Assembly: GCA_022497155.1 (NCBI GenBank)
Contig: MU385760.1
Location: forward strand, 1 to 64,000
Length of the DNA: 64,000 bases
DNA from: Whalleya microplaca
Lineage: Eukaryota; Ascomycota; Sordariomycetes; Xylariales; Xylariaceae
Direction of reading: 5' to 3'
The notes beneath the pieces were generated by a model. It was not told the DNA's origin and made no database searches. It was given only the letters and a program-made list of their open reading frames with translations. The position numbers and the translations under genes are program-made. Within the stretch, counting starts at the first letter, position 1, and every line of letters starts with the position of its first letter. Below, one piece after another: positions 45,110 through 56,120 of this stretch.

Positions 45110-48100
45110 TTAGATGACGCCAGGAGGGGAGGGGGACTGTGAAGCGCCGAGGACAGGCAGGTTAGTAACTATTCCAGTTTCTCTACTCTAAACAGAAGTA
45201 AATAACAACCATAGATCTATATACAGTGGGGGATCTACAGGTATGGCATAACATGGCAGAGCAATGGCTTGCTCGCGTGCAGCCTGAGGCAAATCTCACC
45301 CCAAGAAAAAGAACGAAGACTAGCAAACTCAATGGCAACTTACATATAAAAAGAGTAAGATTGGTCGTTGCAGGTTCATTTGACAGCCTACCTAGCCGTC
45401 AAACAAACGCGCGGTTGGATTAATTGATCTGAATTGAGGGGGAAAGAAAGGAACAGAGAGAAAAGAGACTAGAATCTCTTGAAAAGAATGGTTGGTGGTA
45501 ATAATTAAGATGGATGGATGGATGATGGTATTTGGGGGAGTGGGGGGGGGGGGATGAATAAAATTTGTGAGGGTTGTACAAGCTCGATGAATTTTCCCGA
45601 TAAGATGTATTATCGAATTTCTGCCTTCTGCGCATATAGGTTATAGCGGGCATTAGCACTAAATAACAGCTGGATACAGTGGCTTAAACCCGCGGTCCGG
45701 GCATGTCGGCCTACTTTGTATGTACATACAGGGCTATGTACGCATGTATGTACATACAGGGCTATGGCCTATGCGCCTTTTCAATGCTGACGGGACACTT
45801 TTCACTTCCACACTTTTCCAATCAAGCTGTCAAGACAGTGGCAGAGTGGAGCCCGGGAATGAGAATGGCAGAATCCGGGAGGTCGATTTACATAGAAGTT
45901 TGTTAGGGTCATTAGCTCCTTTAGCTCCCCCACACAGCGCCACTACGACTGCTACAACACTGCATTACCAGCATTTGTGACTCAAGCGTCACTGTAACGC
46001 TTCGATAAGTTACATATGCACAAGACATCTGCCTCAGCACGATGATAGGTTGCAGAGTAGCGAACCAAACTGCTTTATAGTAAGCATGGGATGAACAAAT
46101 GTTCGAGAATCAGTAGGAGATGCCTACATATACTCTGTAAAAAAACTCAAATCTAGCGATTATATTCTGTACATATGGATATGTATGGAATAATGTTACG
46201 GGTAACGTGTGTATGTAAGTACCTATATAAACAACCCCTGACGAGAGCTCCCAGGTAGCTGGTCCAACTACTCCGTAACCCGACTAACAACTTTAAGGTC
46301 GTCATTGAAAAAAATTCAGCTCTACCATGAGGACCAACAAGTCCACTATTACAAATTACCGCCTCTACTGCTACATGTACGCCTGCTGTCGACAGTAACC
46401 CGCAATAAGTACTACATACATGGCAAAACCAGGTTTTTGCCTGGAACCCTACCTGAGGCAGGCTGGGTATGCAAGTATCCGTCCATGGCGTCGATGATGA
46501 CTCTACTGCTTCACTCCTAGTATGCAGTGCTACGCAGTAAACCCTATGTATGTATGTACTACATATAACCATACAGTAGCGGCGCAATCGTGAAGCAGGC
46601 AACGATCGTGGGGCCTGAGGCAGAAGAAGGTGGACGCGGCAGCTTCGGATCCAGCTAAGAGAATAAACCGGAGAATCCAAAGACACGCGTAGGGCCAAAG
46701 GAAGCATTTAGCATGTGGGGGAGATCCCTGATTTGTCCAAGTCTTTACGGACAGCCCAATCAGGACGCAGACATTGTCGGACAGTGGGTGAAGCCGGGAT
46801 CCCAATCCCAGCCTGGCGGAGTGCAGAGAAGAAGCGGAGTTGACATGTGCATCATTCATCCACCTGGAGGGCAGCTTATTTTTTTTATTACATACCTGCC
46901 TGAGGCTACAATAACTGGTAACCTCCCAGTCGTGACGAAGAAGCTATCGCACAGAGGTGAACATTCGACGTTGTAGAACTCCTCCAATTCCCCGGATTCT
47001 TCCCGCACAGAAATCATGCCATCGACGGCACTTCATCCCCAAACCACGCACTTGGCAGTGGCGAGAAAGGGAGAAACCCCAATTGAACCCCAAACGTCTT
47101 CTTCAACAAGCAATGGAAGGCTCTGTAGGAAAGTGCCCCCTGGCATCGTGAAATGATGGCAATCTCGTTCAAACACAGAAGAAAAAAACCCTGCTGGCCT
47201 GCCAAGGGATCCTCTCAGGTCTCGACTGTTCTGTATGTACGTAGTAGGGTCTCACCTACACTCACAGTTTTGCGCAAGTAGAAGAAAAGGTGAAGCAACG
47301 AGATCCATGACGTCTACAGAATATTCGCCGTCCTCCTTGATCTCAGTGTGAATAGTTTAAACTGAGCTGCAAGGTCACTCCCTACGCAATTGCGCGCGCG
47401 GCGACTTGCCGTTCAGCCCAGGACCAAGGCTGCATAGAAAGCGCTCACGGGATCGCGTGGGCAATCCTGCGACGAAAATACGCCGCGAGCGCTCTGACCA
47501 GTAGGCTGGTTTCCTTTCGTCCTCCAAATAGAACAGAAAAATGTATCCGAAGCCGAGTCCGAACCCCGTGGCACCGACTGCCGACGTGCTTTACTTATAC
47601 CAGCTACCTTATCTCGTAGATATTCCTCCGCTTACGTATTGTAAATCCCCGAGCGTTGCCCTACCGATGTTATTGTACTAGAAAAGAGCTTGTTATTCCC
47701 GCGTGGAGGGAGCTAATTCAGACCGTATTCCGTACTACACAGTAGCTACATATCCTAGAGGGAGGCTATGCCATCCATGTCTATGTGATCACGATCTCTT
47801 GCTTGCGTGCCTCCAGGGCTGCACCGCTGTACATACAGTCATTTCTCTCGCATAAGCGGTGTACATACATAAAAGTTTCGTTGCGCTCCGCAAAGGGAAC
47901 ACCGCAAAGGAACTTTGCTGCATATTCGGCGACGATTCCACAATTCGTATCCTGTGTGCGCGTGATAGATAGGTAAGGATACCTAATGAGGATTCTTAAG
48001 GCCGATACGGATTTCACACGTAGACAGACTGCTAGGACTGTGTTGCAGACCGCAATTCAGATACGGGCCCTTTACTACCGACATAGGATGCATATGTTGG

Positions 48101-48576
48101 GGAAAGGCCACAAATCTACCTATCAATTTTCACTGATTACCAGCGTGCCAGAGTAGGCCAAGCCTTCAATTTTGCCATTCGAATCTATAGGATTTACTTC
48201 ATCGAAAACTTGATGCGGTAGTCTGAAGAAGCTTCCAGGTCCACCCTCTCTTATAACATTAGTAGAATATATGCCTATGTATAGATATACGTCGTAGCTC
48301 TAGAGTTGGCAATGCAATTATTTGTCTGAGGTTTACTGTATTATAATACTTCTCCGGCTACGTGTAATCGACTAGTCAAATCACCATTGTAAAAGTTGAC
48401 CGCGACTTTCACCAGGCCAAATACATGACCCGGAAAACTGCCAACTGTATAGGATCTTAATGTATCTATTAACGGACACCTCATTTTCAAAAACGTAGAT
48501 CTCGGTGCTGGTAGGTATTGTGGTCAACCCCTCGCAGCGCAACCCCCCATTGCTTAGCCCCTCCCACAAACGGACA
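45110..48576. other. 3.5-kb intergenic region
   Basis: Between the CYA5 start and the POL32 stop. The ORFs present (such as 46153-46707 minus and 46713-46976 plus) have no domains or coding bias. It contains a 12-G run at 45542-45553, a GGAT microsatellite near 45511-45522 and a 28-bp-period duplication (listed). No RNA gene recognised. Confidence 0.5.
45717..45766. repeat. 28-bp-period tandem duplication
   Basis: A 22-base unit beginning TGTATGTACATACAGGG occurs at 45717-45738 and again at 45745-45766 without mismatch. It lies about 600 bp upstream of CYA5. Function unknown. Confidence 0.75.
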
Positions 48577-50059
48577 TCACTTCTTCGAAAAGAAGGACAT
48601 AATATTGCCCTGAGCGGGCTTGGCACCCGTCTTCTTAGGCTTTGCAGCAGCCGGCTCCGACTTCGCCGGCGGAAACTTCACCTTGGGCTTCGGAGGCGCC
48701 GCCTCTTCTTCCTCCGAGAACGACTCCCAGCCGGGCTCCTGGATCGTCACGAGGTAGCCCTTGTTGTCCATGATCTGCTTCTTGCGCGTGACGCGGCGGC
48801 GACCTCTTCGTCGCCCGTCGCCTGTGCTCGAGACGACCTCTGCCGGCTCCTCGGCCTTGGTCTCCGGCTCGGCCGGGGGCTCGTCTTCTTCCATGGGTTC
48901 CTCGGCCGGAGTCTCGGGTTTCTCGGGCTCCTCTTCCTCCTCGTCGCTCTCGTCCATCATGCGCCGCAGCTCAGCCTGGCGGTCCTTCCGAGACCGCCGG
49001 GCGACGTTGTCATCCTCGTGCTTAGGCTCTGGCGCTGGCTCTGGGTCGTCGTCCTCGCCGTCATCAGACAGGGCCATTTTAGTGTCTTCTTCAACTGGCT
49101 TGGCGGCTGGCTTCTTGGGTTTAGCGGCCGCCTTTGCGAACATCTGTCCAATGCCCGAAGACCCTTGTCGCTTTAGTGATGAAGCAGCAGGTTTCTTGGC
49201 AGGAGCTGAGGATGTCGAACTCTTGGCTGGTGCTTGAAAGGTCACTTTTGGCTCTTCCTTCACAGCGGGCTTTGCCTCCTGCTTGATCTGGGGCTTTGGC
49301 TCGGCCTTGGGAGCAGCTGTACTAGCAACCGGCTTTGGTGCCGGGCCACGACGCTCTCTTTTACGCACATTAGGGTTAGAAATGGTGCCGAAGACCTTGC
49401 TCGGATTTGGGACTTCTTTTGTTAATGAGAGCTGCAGAACCTGTCGAGCTGTATCAGCTAGAAGCTGGAGGTCCTTGAGTGGATGTGGCGCTAAGCTGTA
49501 GACATGTATTGATGTGACGGCCTCATACTGGTCCAATATCTCTATTATCCAGTTAAGTAAACGTAGTTATGACACTGAAGCATCTTCACTGACCTTGAAG
49601 TTGCTCTTCCTTGACCAGGGACAGCGTGAAAGTGGGGACCTCGTCCGAAAAGGGGACATGCGCGTCGTCAGACATTTGAGAATCGGTCATCTCAACGTCC
49701 CCATTCTGTTCTTGGACATTTCGTTTGGTGCCGTATACCAAATAGGTGGCGTGAAGAGTCCCCGGGCGCTTATCATTCTGCGACTTGTGAAACTCATAGA
49801 GCATCCTAGAAAACCATAAGTAACTGTGCTTTTTACCAATGGTTGAGGAATTCAAATGAGAATAATAGAGCATACTCTTTTGCAGTATTGACATGAACCT
49901 TCAAGGCGCGGCTCAAAAGGCGATATGTGACCTTGAAATTCAACGAAGCGTGTTAGTCTAATGCCACTCGATCCTCAGGTGGGCTGATGTAAATGCATCA
50001 CTCACCAGCTGGTCCTCAGTGAGGATCTTCTGGGCTAGATATTGCCTGTAGTCGTCCAT
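48577..50059 (-). CDS. POL32: DNA polymerase delta subunit 3 (Pol32/Cdc27)
   Basis: Four exons on the minus strand: 50059-50006, 49931-49876, 49805-49594 and 49541-48577, giving 428 residues. The N-terminal part (DDYRQYLAQKILTEDQL, VTYRLLSRALKVHVNTAKE, MLYEFHK, LHATYLVYGTK, SIHVYSLAP) is the conserved POLD3/Cdc27 domain that binds the polymerase B-subunit. A long Lys/Pro/Glu-rich linker follows, and the protein ends with the PCNA-interacting PIP box QGNIMSFF (418-425) just before SKK. Pol32 supports processive DNA synthesis and, with Pol zeta, translesion synthesis and break-induced replication. It is divergent from RAD18, which acts on PCNA in the same damage-tolerance process. Confidence 0.92.
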
Positions 50060-50620
50060 GATTGCCGAAGTCTTGCGAATGAATAATAATAACCCAATGG
50101 ACAAGATGTTAATTCTTCACTGCAACAGACATGAGATTTGTCGAATTACTTGAAGTCTCAATATTAAGGTTGAAGGAGAGAGACAGTCCCCATAATGGTT
50201 GGCCTACGCGACCTGGCGACGCGTTAAGTGGTGGGTCCCCGAGAGCTTGAACAGGCAGGGATGCATTTCTTCTGCCAATTGGCAAGCGCGTCCTATGCGC
50301 GACGGCACCTCCTTCATGATCTCACCGGCTGAAAGTTACATGCCTGGGCACTTATTTCATACCTCGTACAAAGTACTTCATCCTAGGCTCCAAACCCACC
50401 ACATCATCTTTCATTGTTCGCATACGAAAGTCGAGGACTACATAAAGAACGCCACCGTCGAGACAAATGTAGCTGCCTACACAACTGTCTACCTACGCAG
50501 GAGTCGGAGTCTCGAAGCATTCCTGTCGATTGATTCGATACAGAGCAGAGCAGATCGAGCAAATAACTACCTATACATCTACCAACTCCCCCTTTGCTTG
50601 CCACTGGCAGAACCGAAACG
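50060..50620. promoter_or_regulatory. Shared POL32-RAD18 divergent promoter
   Basis: A 561-bp spacer between the two start codons. It includes ACGCGT at 50219-50224 (MluI cell-cycle box) and an adjacent ACGCGA at 50206-50211, motifs bound by MBF in G1/S control of fungal replication genes. Joint regulation of both genes is inference. Confidence 0.5.
50219..50224. promoter_or_regulatory. MCB element ACGCGT
   Basis: A perfect, palindromic MluI cell-cycle box 160 bp upstream of POL32 and about 400 bp upstream of RAD18. A 6-bp site can occur by chance, but the location between two replication/repair genes makes it credible. Confidence 0.45.
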
Positions 50621-52000
50621 ATGGACGACCCCCGGGCCCTGGACTCCGTCTCGGACTCGACCGACTGGCTCACAACACCGCTACTGGGCTTAGCCGCCGT
50701 CGAGGCCGCGCTGCGGTGCCAGGTGTGCAAGGACTTCTACAAGACGCCGATGCTGACCTCGTGCCACCACACCTTCTGCTCGCTGTGCATCCGCCGCGCC
50801 CTCTCCAACGACGGCCGCTGTCCGCTGTGCCGCGCCTCCGAGCAGGAGATGCGCCTGCGCAGCAACTGGTCCATGGAGGAGGTCGTCGCCGCCTTCACGC
50901 GGACCCGCACGGATGTTCTGGTGTTCGCCCAGCGCCCCGAGGTCACCAGCTCTGAGTCTTCTGTCAAGCGCAAGGTCGATGAGATGAGCGACGGCGCTGT
51001 GGGGAGCCCGCGTTTGAGCCGCCGGTTACGGTCCTCGACTCGCCCAGGCAAGTCGCGGCAACAGAACAACGTGGAGCCGAGTTTTGACTGGTCGGAAGAG
51101 GATGAGCTGGAATGCGAGGAGGAGTATGAGCCCTCACCCGAGCCCCAAGATGGCCTCGTGGCTTGTCCCATCTGCTGGCAGCGCATGAAGGCGTTGCAAG
51201 TGGACAAGCACATCGACACATCATGCCCGGGAGAGCCGCAGCCACAGCCGCAGAAGCGGTCGGCGCCCTCCCTACAGAGCTCGCGGTCCACGAGCTCAAG
51301 CATACCTAACGGCGGCCCTAGCAGAAGTGCGCCTTCTAGAAACTACGAGCGGCTGCCTGCGCTCAACTACTCGATGATGAAAGAGGCCCAGCTGCGGAAG
51401 AAGATGGCCGAGCTAGGACTGTCGACGGCGGGGAACCGGCAGATGCTGGAGCGGCGACACAAGGAGTGGACGACGATATGGAACGCGAACTGCGACGCGC
51501 TGCACCCGCGGCGGAAGACGGAGCTGCTGCACGACCTGGACGTGTGGGAGCGCACGCTGGGCTCGCGCGCGCCGACCAATTCCAAGTCCATCAACCTGGG
51601 GGCACAGATCAAGGACAAGGACTTCGACGCGGCGGGCTGGGCTGAGAAGCACCACACCTCGTTCCAAGACCTAATCAGTAGTGCTAGGATAGGCAGAACG
51701 AAGGCGCAGCAGCAGCAGCAGCAGCAGCAGGCCAACGACGCCACGAAGGAGAAGGCGGATTCAGAGCCCAAGCCGAGTATATTACCAGCCGGCTCAGAAA
51801 TACGGGGTTCACAAAATGCTAATACGGAAACGCCCCAATCGTATAAAACACATAAAACCAATGAGGTTCCTGGGCCCATCGATTTAACAGGAGATGATGA
51901 TACTGCTGGGCCTTTACAGACCCCAAAATTAGTAGATAGGGCTAGAAGAAGTATAGAGCATGCACCGCCAGACAAGCCAGGGACACCATTAATCTCATGA
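50621..52000 (+). CDS. RAD18: Postreplication repair E3 ubiquitin ligase Rad18
   Basis: An intronless 459-residue ORF. The N-terminal RING finger has Cys33, Cys36, Cys48, His50, Cys53, Cys56, Cys67 and Cys70 in the order C3HC4. A UBZ4-type ubiquitin-binding finger (CPICWQRM, then KHIDTSC) follows an acidic linker, and then a SAP DNA-binding motif (YSMMKEAQLRKKMAELGLST, then NRQMLERRHKEW). This order is diagnostic of Rad18, which with Rad6 mono-ubiquitinates PCNA to switch replication to damage tolerance. Eight Gln from a CAG run sit near the C-terminus. The 5' half is GC-rich and the last 60 codons AT-richer. Its 3' end lies only 87 bp from the convergent CHM7 stop, so their transcripts probably overlap. 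Confidence 0.93.
   Translation: MDDPRALDSVSDSTDWLTTPLLGLAAVEAALRCQVCKDFYKTPMLTSCHHTFCSLCIRRALSNDGRCPLCRASEQEMRLRSNWSMEEVVAAFTRTRTDVLVFAQRPEVTSSESSVKRKVDEMSDGAVGSPRLSRRLRSSTRPGKSRQQNNVEPSFDWSEEDELECEEEYEPSPEPQDGLVACPICWQRMKALQVDKHIDTSCPGEPQPQPQKRSAPSLQSSRSTSSSIPNGGPSRSAPSRNYERLPALNYSMMKEAQLRKKMAELGLSTAGNRQMLERRHKEWTTIWNANCDALHPRRKTELLHDLDVWERTLGSRAPTNSKSINLGAQIKDKDFDAAGWAEKHHTSFQDLISSARIGRTKAQQQQQQQQANDATKEKADSEPKPSILPAGSEIRGSQNANTETPQSYKTHKTNEVPGPIDLTGDDDTAGPLQTPKLVDRARRSIEHAPPDKPGTPLIS
51707..51730 (+). repeat. RAD18: (CAG)8 coding microsatellite
   Basis: Eight perfect CAG codons give a poly-Gln tract in the low-conservation C-terminal region of Rad18. Length polymorphism between strains is likely. 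Confidence 0.85.
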
Positions 52001-52087
52001 CATAGGTAGAGAGGGCTATGATGTGCCAGATATTAAAAAATATATATTTAGACCAGAAACCAGAGTATACATTGCTCATTACATATC

Positions 52088-53655
52088 TCACGCCACAATC
52101 TGCGCGGGCTTCTCCTTCGCCTTCTCCGCGTTCTTCTCGTTGTTAGTATCTAAGTGCATGCCCCCCAGCTCGTTCGCCGTAGCCGTGACCGGTGTAAGGG
52201 GTCTCGATTTCCCTTCACCTTCTCGCACATGCGCGGGCACGGGCCCGAGGTTCTCCAGCTGCGCCAGTCTCTGCCTCGTCGCCTCGGCGTCCCTCGCCTG
52301 TTGAGCCTCTCGTTCGGCTCTCCGCGGCGCCTCCTCCTTCTCCCGCTCCTCGGCAAGCAGGGCCTCGAACTCGTCATCGACCTCGGACTCATCCACCGCG
52401 GGCCCGGCCTCGGCGATGACATTGCCGACCTCATCCACCTCGCCCATCTGCTCGCGCAGCGACTCGAACACCTCTTCCACCTTGTCCGCCCCACCGACGC
52501 GCGCGTTGAGGCTCCGCAGCGCCGCCGTGCTCGACTGCACGACGGCGACGAGCTGCACGGCGTCGGCGGCCTGCTGGATGCGGGCGGCCACGTCCTCGAG
52601 CTGGCCCAGCGTCGCGTGCCGGCGCGCCAGGTTCGCCTCCGCCAGCTTTTTACTCTTCAGGGCTGCGAGGGCGGACACGCGGTTCTTGCGGCGCACGGCG
52701 TCGGCGGCCGCCGCCGCGAGCTCGTCGATGCGTCGTCCCAGCGCTGCCGTCTGCGCCTCCAGGTCCTCCATCAGCTCCTTCAGCGACGCGATGGCGGCGT
52801 CCTCCTCCGTGATCGTCGGCGGCTCGTTGGCGGCTCCGCCGCGTATCCGGACCGTGTGTCCGTCTGTGACCAGCACGCCCTTATCCCGGCTCAGAAACGT
52901 CACCAGCACGTCGAGGTCGGCCTCCGACAACCTGTGCGTATTCTTCTCCCCCGCCCCTAGTCCAAAACTCCCCTCGAACGTCCGCCGGAAATGCGCCTTC
53001 GAGAACGTCCGCTCGAACGGCGACGTCCGCTCCGCAGCCGCGTCCGCGAACGCCTTGGCAGCCGCCTCGACATTAGCCAGCACGACGAACCGACCCCTGG
53101 GCATCGCATCGCCACCCCCGCCACCAATCCCGACCTGCCTCAGCCCCCACGCCAGCACGGCCCACGGCAGCCCGGCCCACGAGCGGGCGTAGATGCTCTG
53201 GCGCGCGGCCAGGAACGGCGCGAGGGGCAGCAGCTCGCCCGCCGCGAGCGCGTCCTGCAGGACCGTGCCCAGCGCCAGCGGGCGTCCGAACTGCTTGCTC
53301 TCGAGGGCGCGCAGGAGCGCGTCGCCGGCGCCGCTGCCGTCGAGGTCGAGCGTCAGGTGGTTGCGCGCCGCGCTCGCGTTCGAGGAGGGCAGGTGGCCTG
53401 CTAGCAAGGCCGAGGCGAGCCCGCGCTTCCAGGCGGCGACGTTGGCGGCGAAGCCGTCGGGGTTGAGGGTGCGTTGGGAGCGGAAGTCGGAGTAGAGGGC
53501 GGGTAGGCGGGCTCTGTTGGTCAAGGCGGTGTTATTAGATAGAGATACAAGCAGATGGCAAGTAGGGAGGTGGTAGGTAGGGTGGACGTGATAAGGGTTA
53601 CGTACCTGCGGAAGTTCTCGTCATTCTGGACGAGGTAGTTGATGAGCTCGCTCAT
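52088..53655 (-). CDS. CHM7: ESCRT-III-like protein Chm7 (CHMP7)
   Basis: Two exons on the minus strand, 53655-53606 and 53513-52088, across a 92-bp intron; 491 residues. The N-terminal half (MSELINYLVQNDENFRR, RLPALYSDFRSQRTLNPDGF, ARSWAGLPWAVLAWGLRQVG) is the membrane-binding CHMP7 region. The C-terminal half is a Snf7-type helical domain with long Ala/Glu/Lys coiled coils (about residues 250-440) and a late acidic part (VDDEFEALLAEEREKEEAPR) typical of ESCRT-III tails. Chm7 acts at the inner nuclear membrane in nuclear-pore surveillance and nuclear envelope sealing. The very high GC3 creates long false ORFs on the opposite strand. Confidence 0.85.
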
Positions 53656-56120
53656 GGTTGTGGGAGTTGAGTCGAGTCGAGTCGGTACAGACGGTAGGGG
53701 CTTCGAGATAGAATGGTACTACGGACGGAGTATTGTAGATGACGGAGAGGACGGCGCTTGCTCTGGTGTGATTGTGATTGCAAGGCTTCGGATGAGGCCC
53801 TCGGTTCCACAAACGAGCTTGTAGCATTCACATTGCCTACATGCGTAGGGACGGTCCGTCCAGATATCGTCGTGCAGGCGGTCAAGCCTGCTGTGGAGTA
53901 CCGCAGGCAGCCAGTCGGTACAAGCAGATAGGAGGTTGTCTTAGACCGACACCTCGGATGTGGGATGAATTGAAGGCCTGAGGCGTGTTTGCAGGGTCGT
54001 TGGGGCTTATCAGCGCGACGTCACTATTGTCGATAAGCAGTATTCCGTATTAAGCTATCGATTAGCCTCCAAGGGTGCTATATATATGCAATTAACCAAC
54101 ATATAATATTGTTAAAAGTGTTCATAGAAGAGTATAACTAACCCCTTTGTTGTTTTGAAAAGGCACAATTGTATTTTGGTTCGATTTATGTGAAACTAGT
54201 TCATGTATTCTTTGAATACCACAGGAAACATATTTTCTTCTAAGGTTGTTTGCCGCTATACTGTGATATTTACAAACAGACACTGGGTCGACTTACAGGC
54301 GAGACGCATTTGTACCGAGGTAGGATAAGTTATCTAAGAAGATTTCGACATGCCAGCATGCTCAATTAAATGAGTTATATACTAAGGTTTTAAGTAGGCA
54401 GGAAATTCATGCTGGCTATCCAATTAAAATGGTGATCCTTAAGTATACGCGGATGCTATCTCATTATGCTAATCTGCGCATCTTCATGCATTGTGTACCT
54501 CAAGATATACGTCCACCGTAGATATTGCAACCAGACACCCCAGGGCTCTCTCTGATAGTATTTTGTAAATCTACACATAGCTTCTCATGTTCAAAAGTAC
54601 CCCAGCCGCCTTCGTGGTGCACTACCAAACCACCGTCGACTATTACCGGGCCAATTGAGTGGCTAGAAGAGGATTTAGATGCGTACTTGTTTTAAAACAG
54701 TGTAGGCAAAGCTAAGGACCAGATAACTTGATTCTGCGGATATTCTAGAGAGTTGACTTTGCCAACAGATATTCGTCTATATCAATCACCTAAGCTTGGA
54801 GGGGGGCTGAGAGTGAGGATTGGCTCCGTTCTTTCCTAGTTTTGTCAGAGATGAGGCAGACAGCTAGGGAATAGCTGAATTGTTAAACTTATATCCATCG
54901 AGTGCCGTCAGTTTTGTTGATGAATACCGTCTCAGAGATTCTTCGCCTCCTAGATTACGAAGAAACAAGAATATGGCAAAGGTCTAATGTTGTTTTGGCT
55001 ATTTAACATTATGAGCATGAAATTATCCAAGCTTATGGTACGTGCTTTCATGTCTATACTGCTCGATACACTCATACTTCTCTCGTTCTATCTTATATTC
55101 TTGAAATAATACTTATCTAGGTGAACTTGTTCAAGTGAGTATGGAAGTGATATTTAAGAAAACTCAGGTATTTCAGCTTCATTCTTCACTCGATCCATTT
55201 CAGGCAAAGTGAACAGCGATACGGTGTGCTCAATTCGTCAGGTAAACGGGGTGAATTAATAGGCAAGGGATTTTTGGTGTGTTTGATGAATAGTGTTCGG
55301 AGAGCTTATACTACAGCTAACAGAGAGGAGACTATAACTAGTCGATGGATGTGTGTCTGTGCCATATGACCACATCTGTGTGCCACGCGTGACCTAACGC
55401 AAAGATACTTGAGTGTCGTATCTTAGGAAGCGAACTCGCGAGCAATGGTTTCTTCTTCCTGTTAATGGCGACTCAGTCCTTCATATCCTGTTACCCCAGT
55501 AAAAGGCACGTTGATATCCCACACGCTCTATAGCGAAGGCAAACAGGAAGCACCGTTTACGATATGGCACCGAATTCAAGTCATACTCTACGTTCCCATG
55601 AATTTGCTCACACACCATCTGAGGAAGAGCTCAAGTGAACCAATTAGAGCTGTTGCTAACCACGACCTTATTAATTGGCACATAACAAACCCCTTTTTGC
55701 GAGAACTACGAACCGTGAAAAATGGAATAACCGGAAGCTACAGGACATAGCAGTACCACCAATATCAGAGTACATCACAGCAAAACAAAACACATCAAGA
55801 CTTTGAAGTAGTCATATCTTCATTACAACCACACGCGCACAAGAGCTCCATACAGGAATCAACCCAGCCATCGCCTTGCCAGGACAAGAATCATACCTAA
55901 GGCCACAGTCGAGAGGATCATCAAATCATTATCGAAGTCGTAACATCGCTGATTCTATAACCGAGACGTTCCAAATGACATACTGCATGAATCCCATCAC
56001 ACCAAAAAGGGGCAAAAGGGGAGATGACGACTATAGCCACATCACCCTATCTCATAACAGCCCGGACTGAAACCCCCCTTCCCCCTCTTTTCGCTCACTA
56101 CTTGCCTACCTACCTATCCA
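53656..56120. other. 2.5-kb intergenic region, nothing supported
   Basis: AT-rich spacer upstream of CHM7 and downstream of the amidase. ORFs at 55511-55750 and 55876-56070 show no domain. No RNA gene or repeat was recognised. Confidence 0.55.

Noticed and set aside
47540..47600. tRNA-like B-box (GGGGTTCGGACTC on the minus strand)
   Set aside because: No cloverleaf could be drawn: the T-stem and acceptor stem do not pair and no A-box lies at the right distance.
48505..49237. Plus-strand ORFs (223 and 158 residues) opposite POL32
   Set aside because: Leu/Ser/Arg low-complexity translations of the Lys/Glu/Pro-rich POL32 linker in antisense.
52154..53404. Long plus-strand ORFs opposite CHM7
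   Set aside because: They are the antisense shadow of a GC3-saturated exon; residues are Arg/Ala/Leu-biased and no domain is visible.
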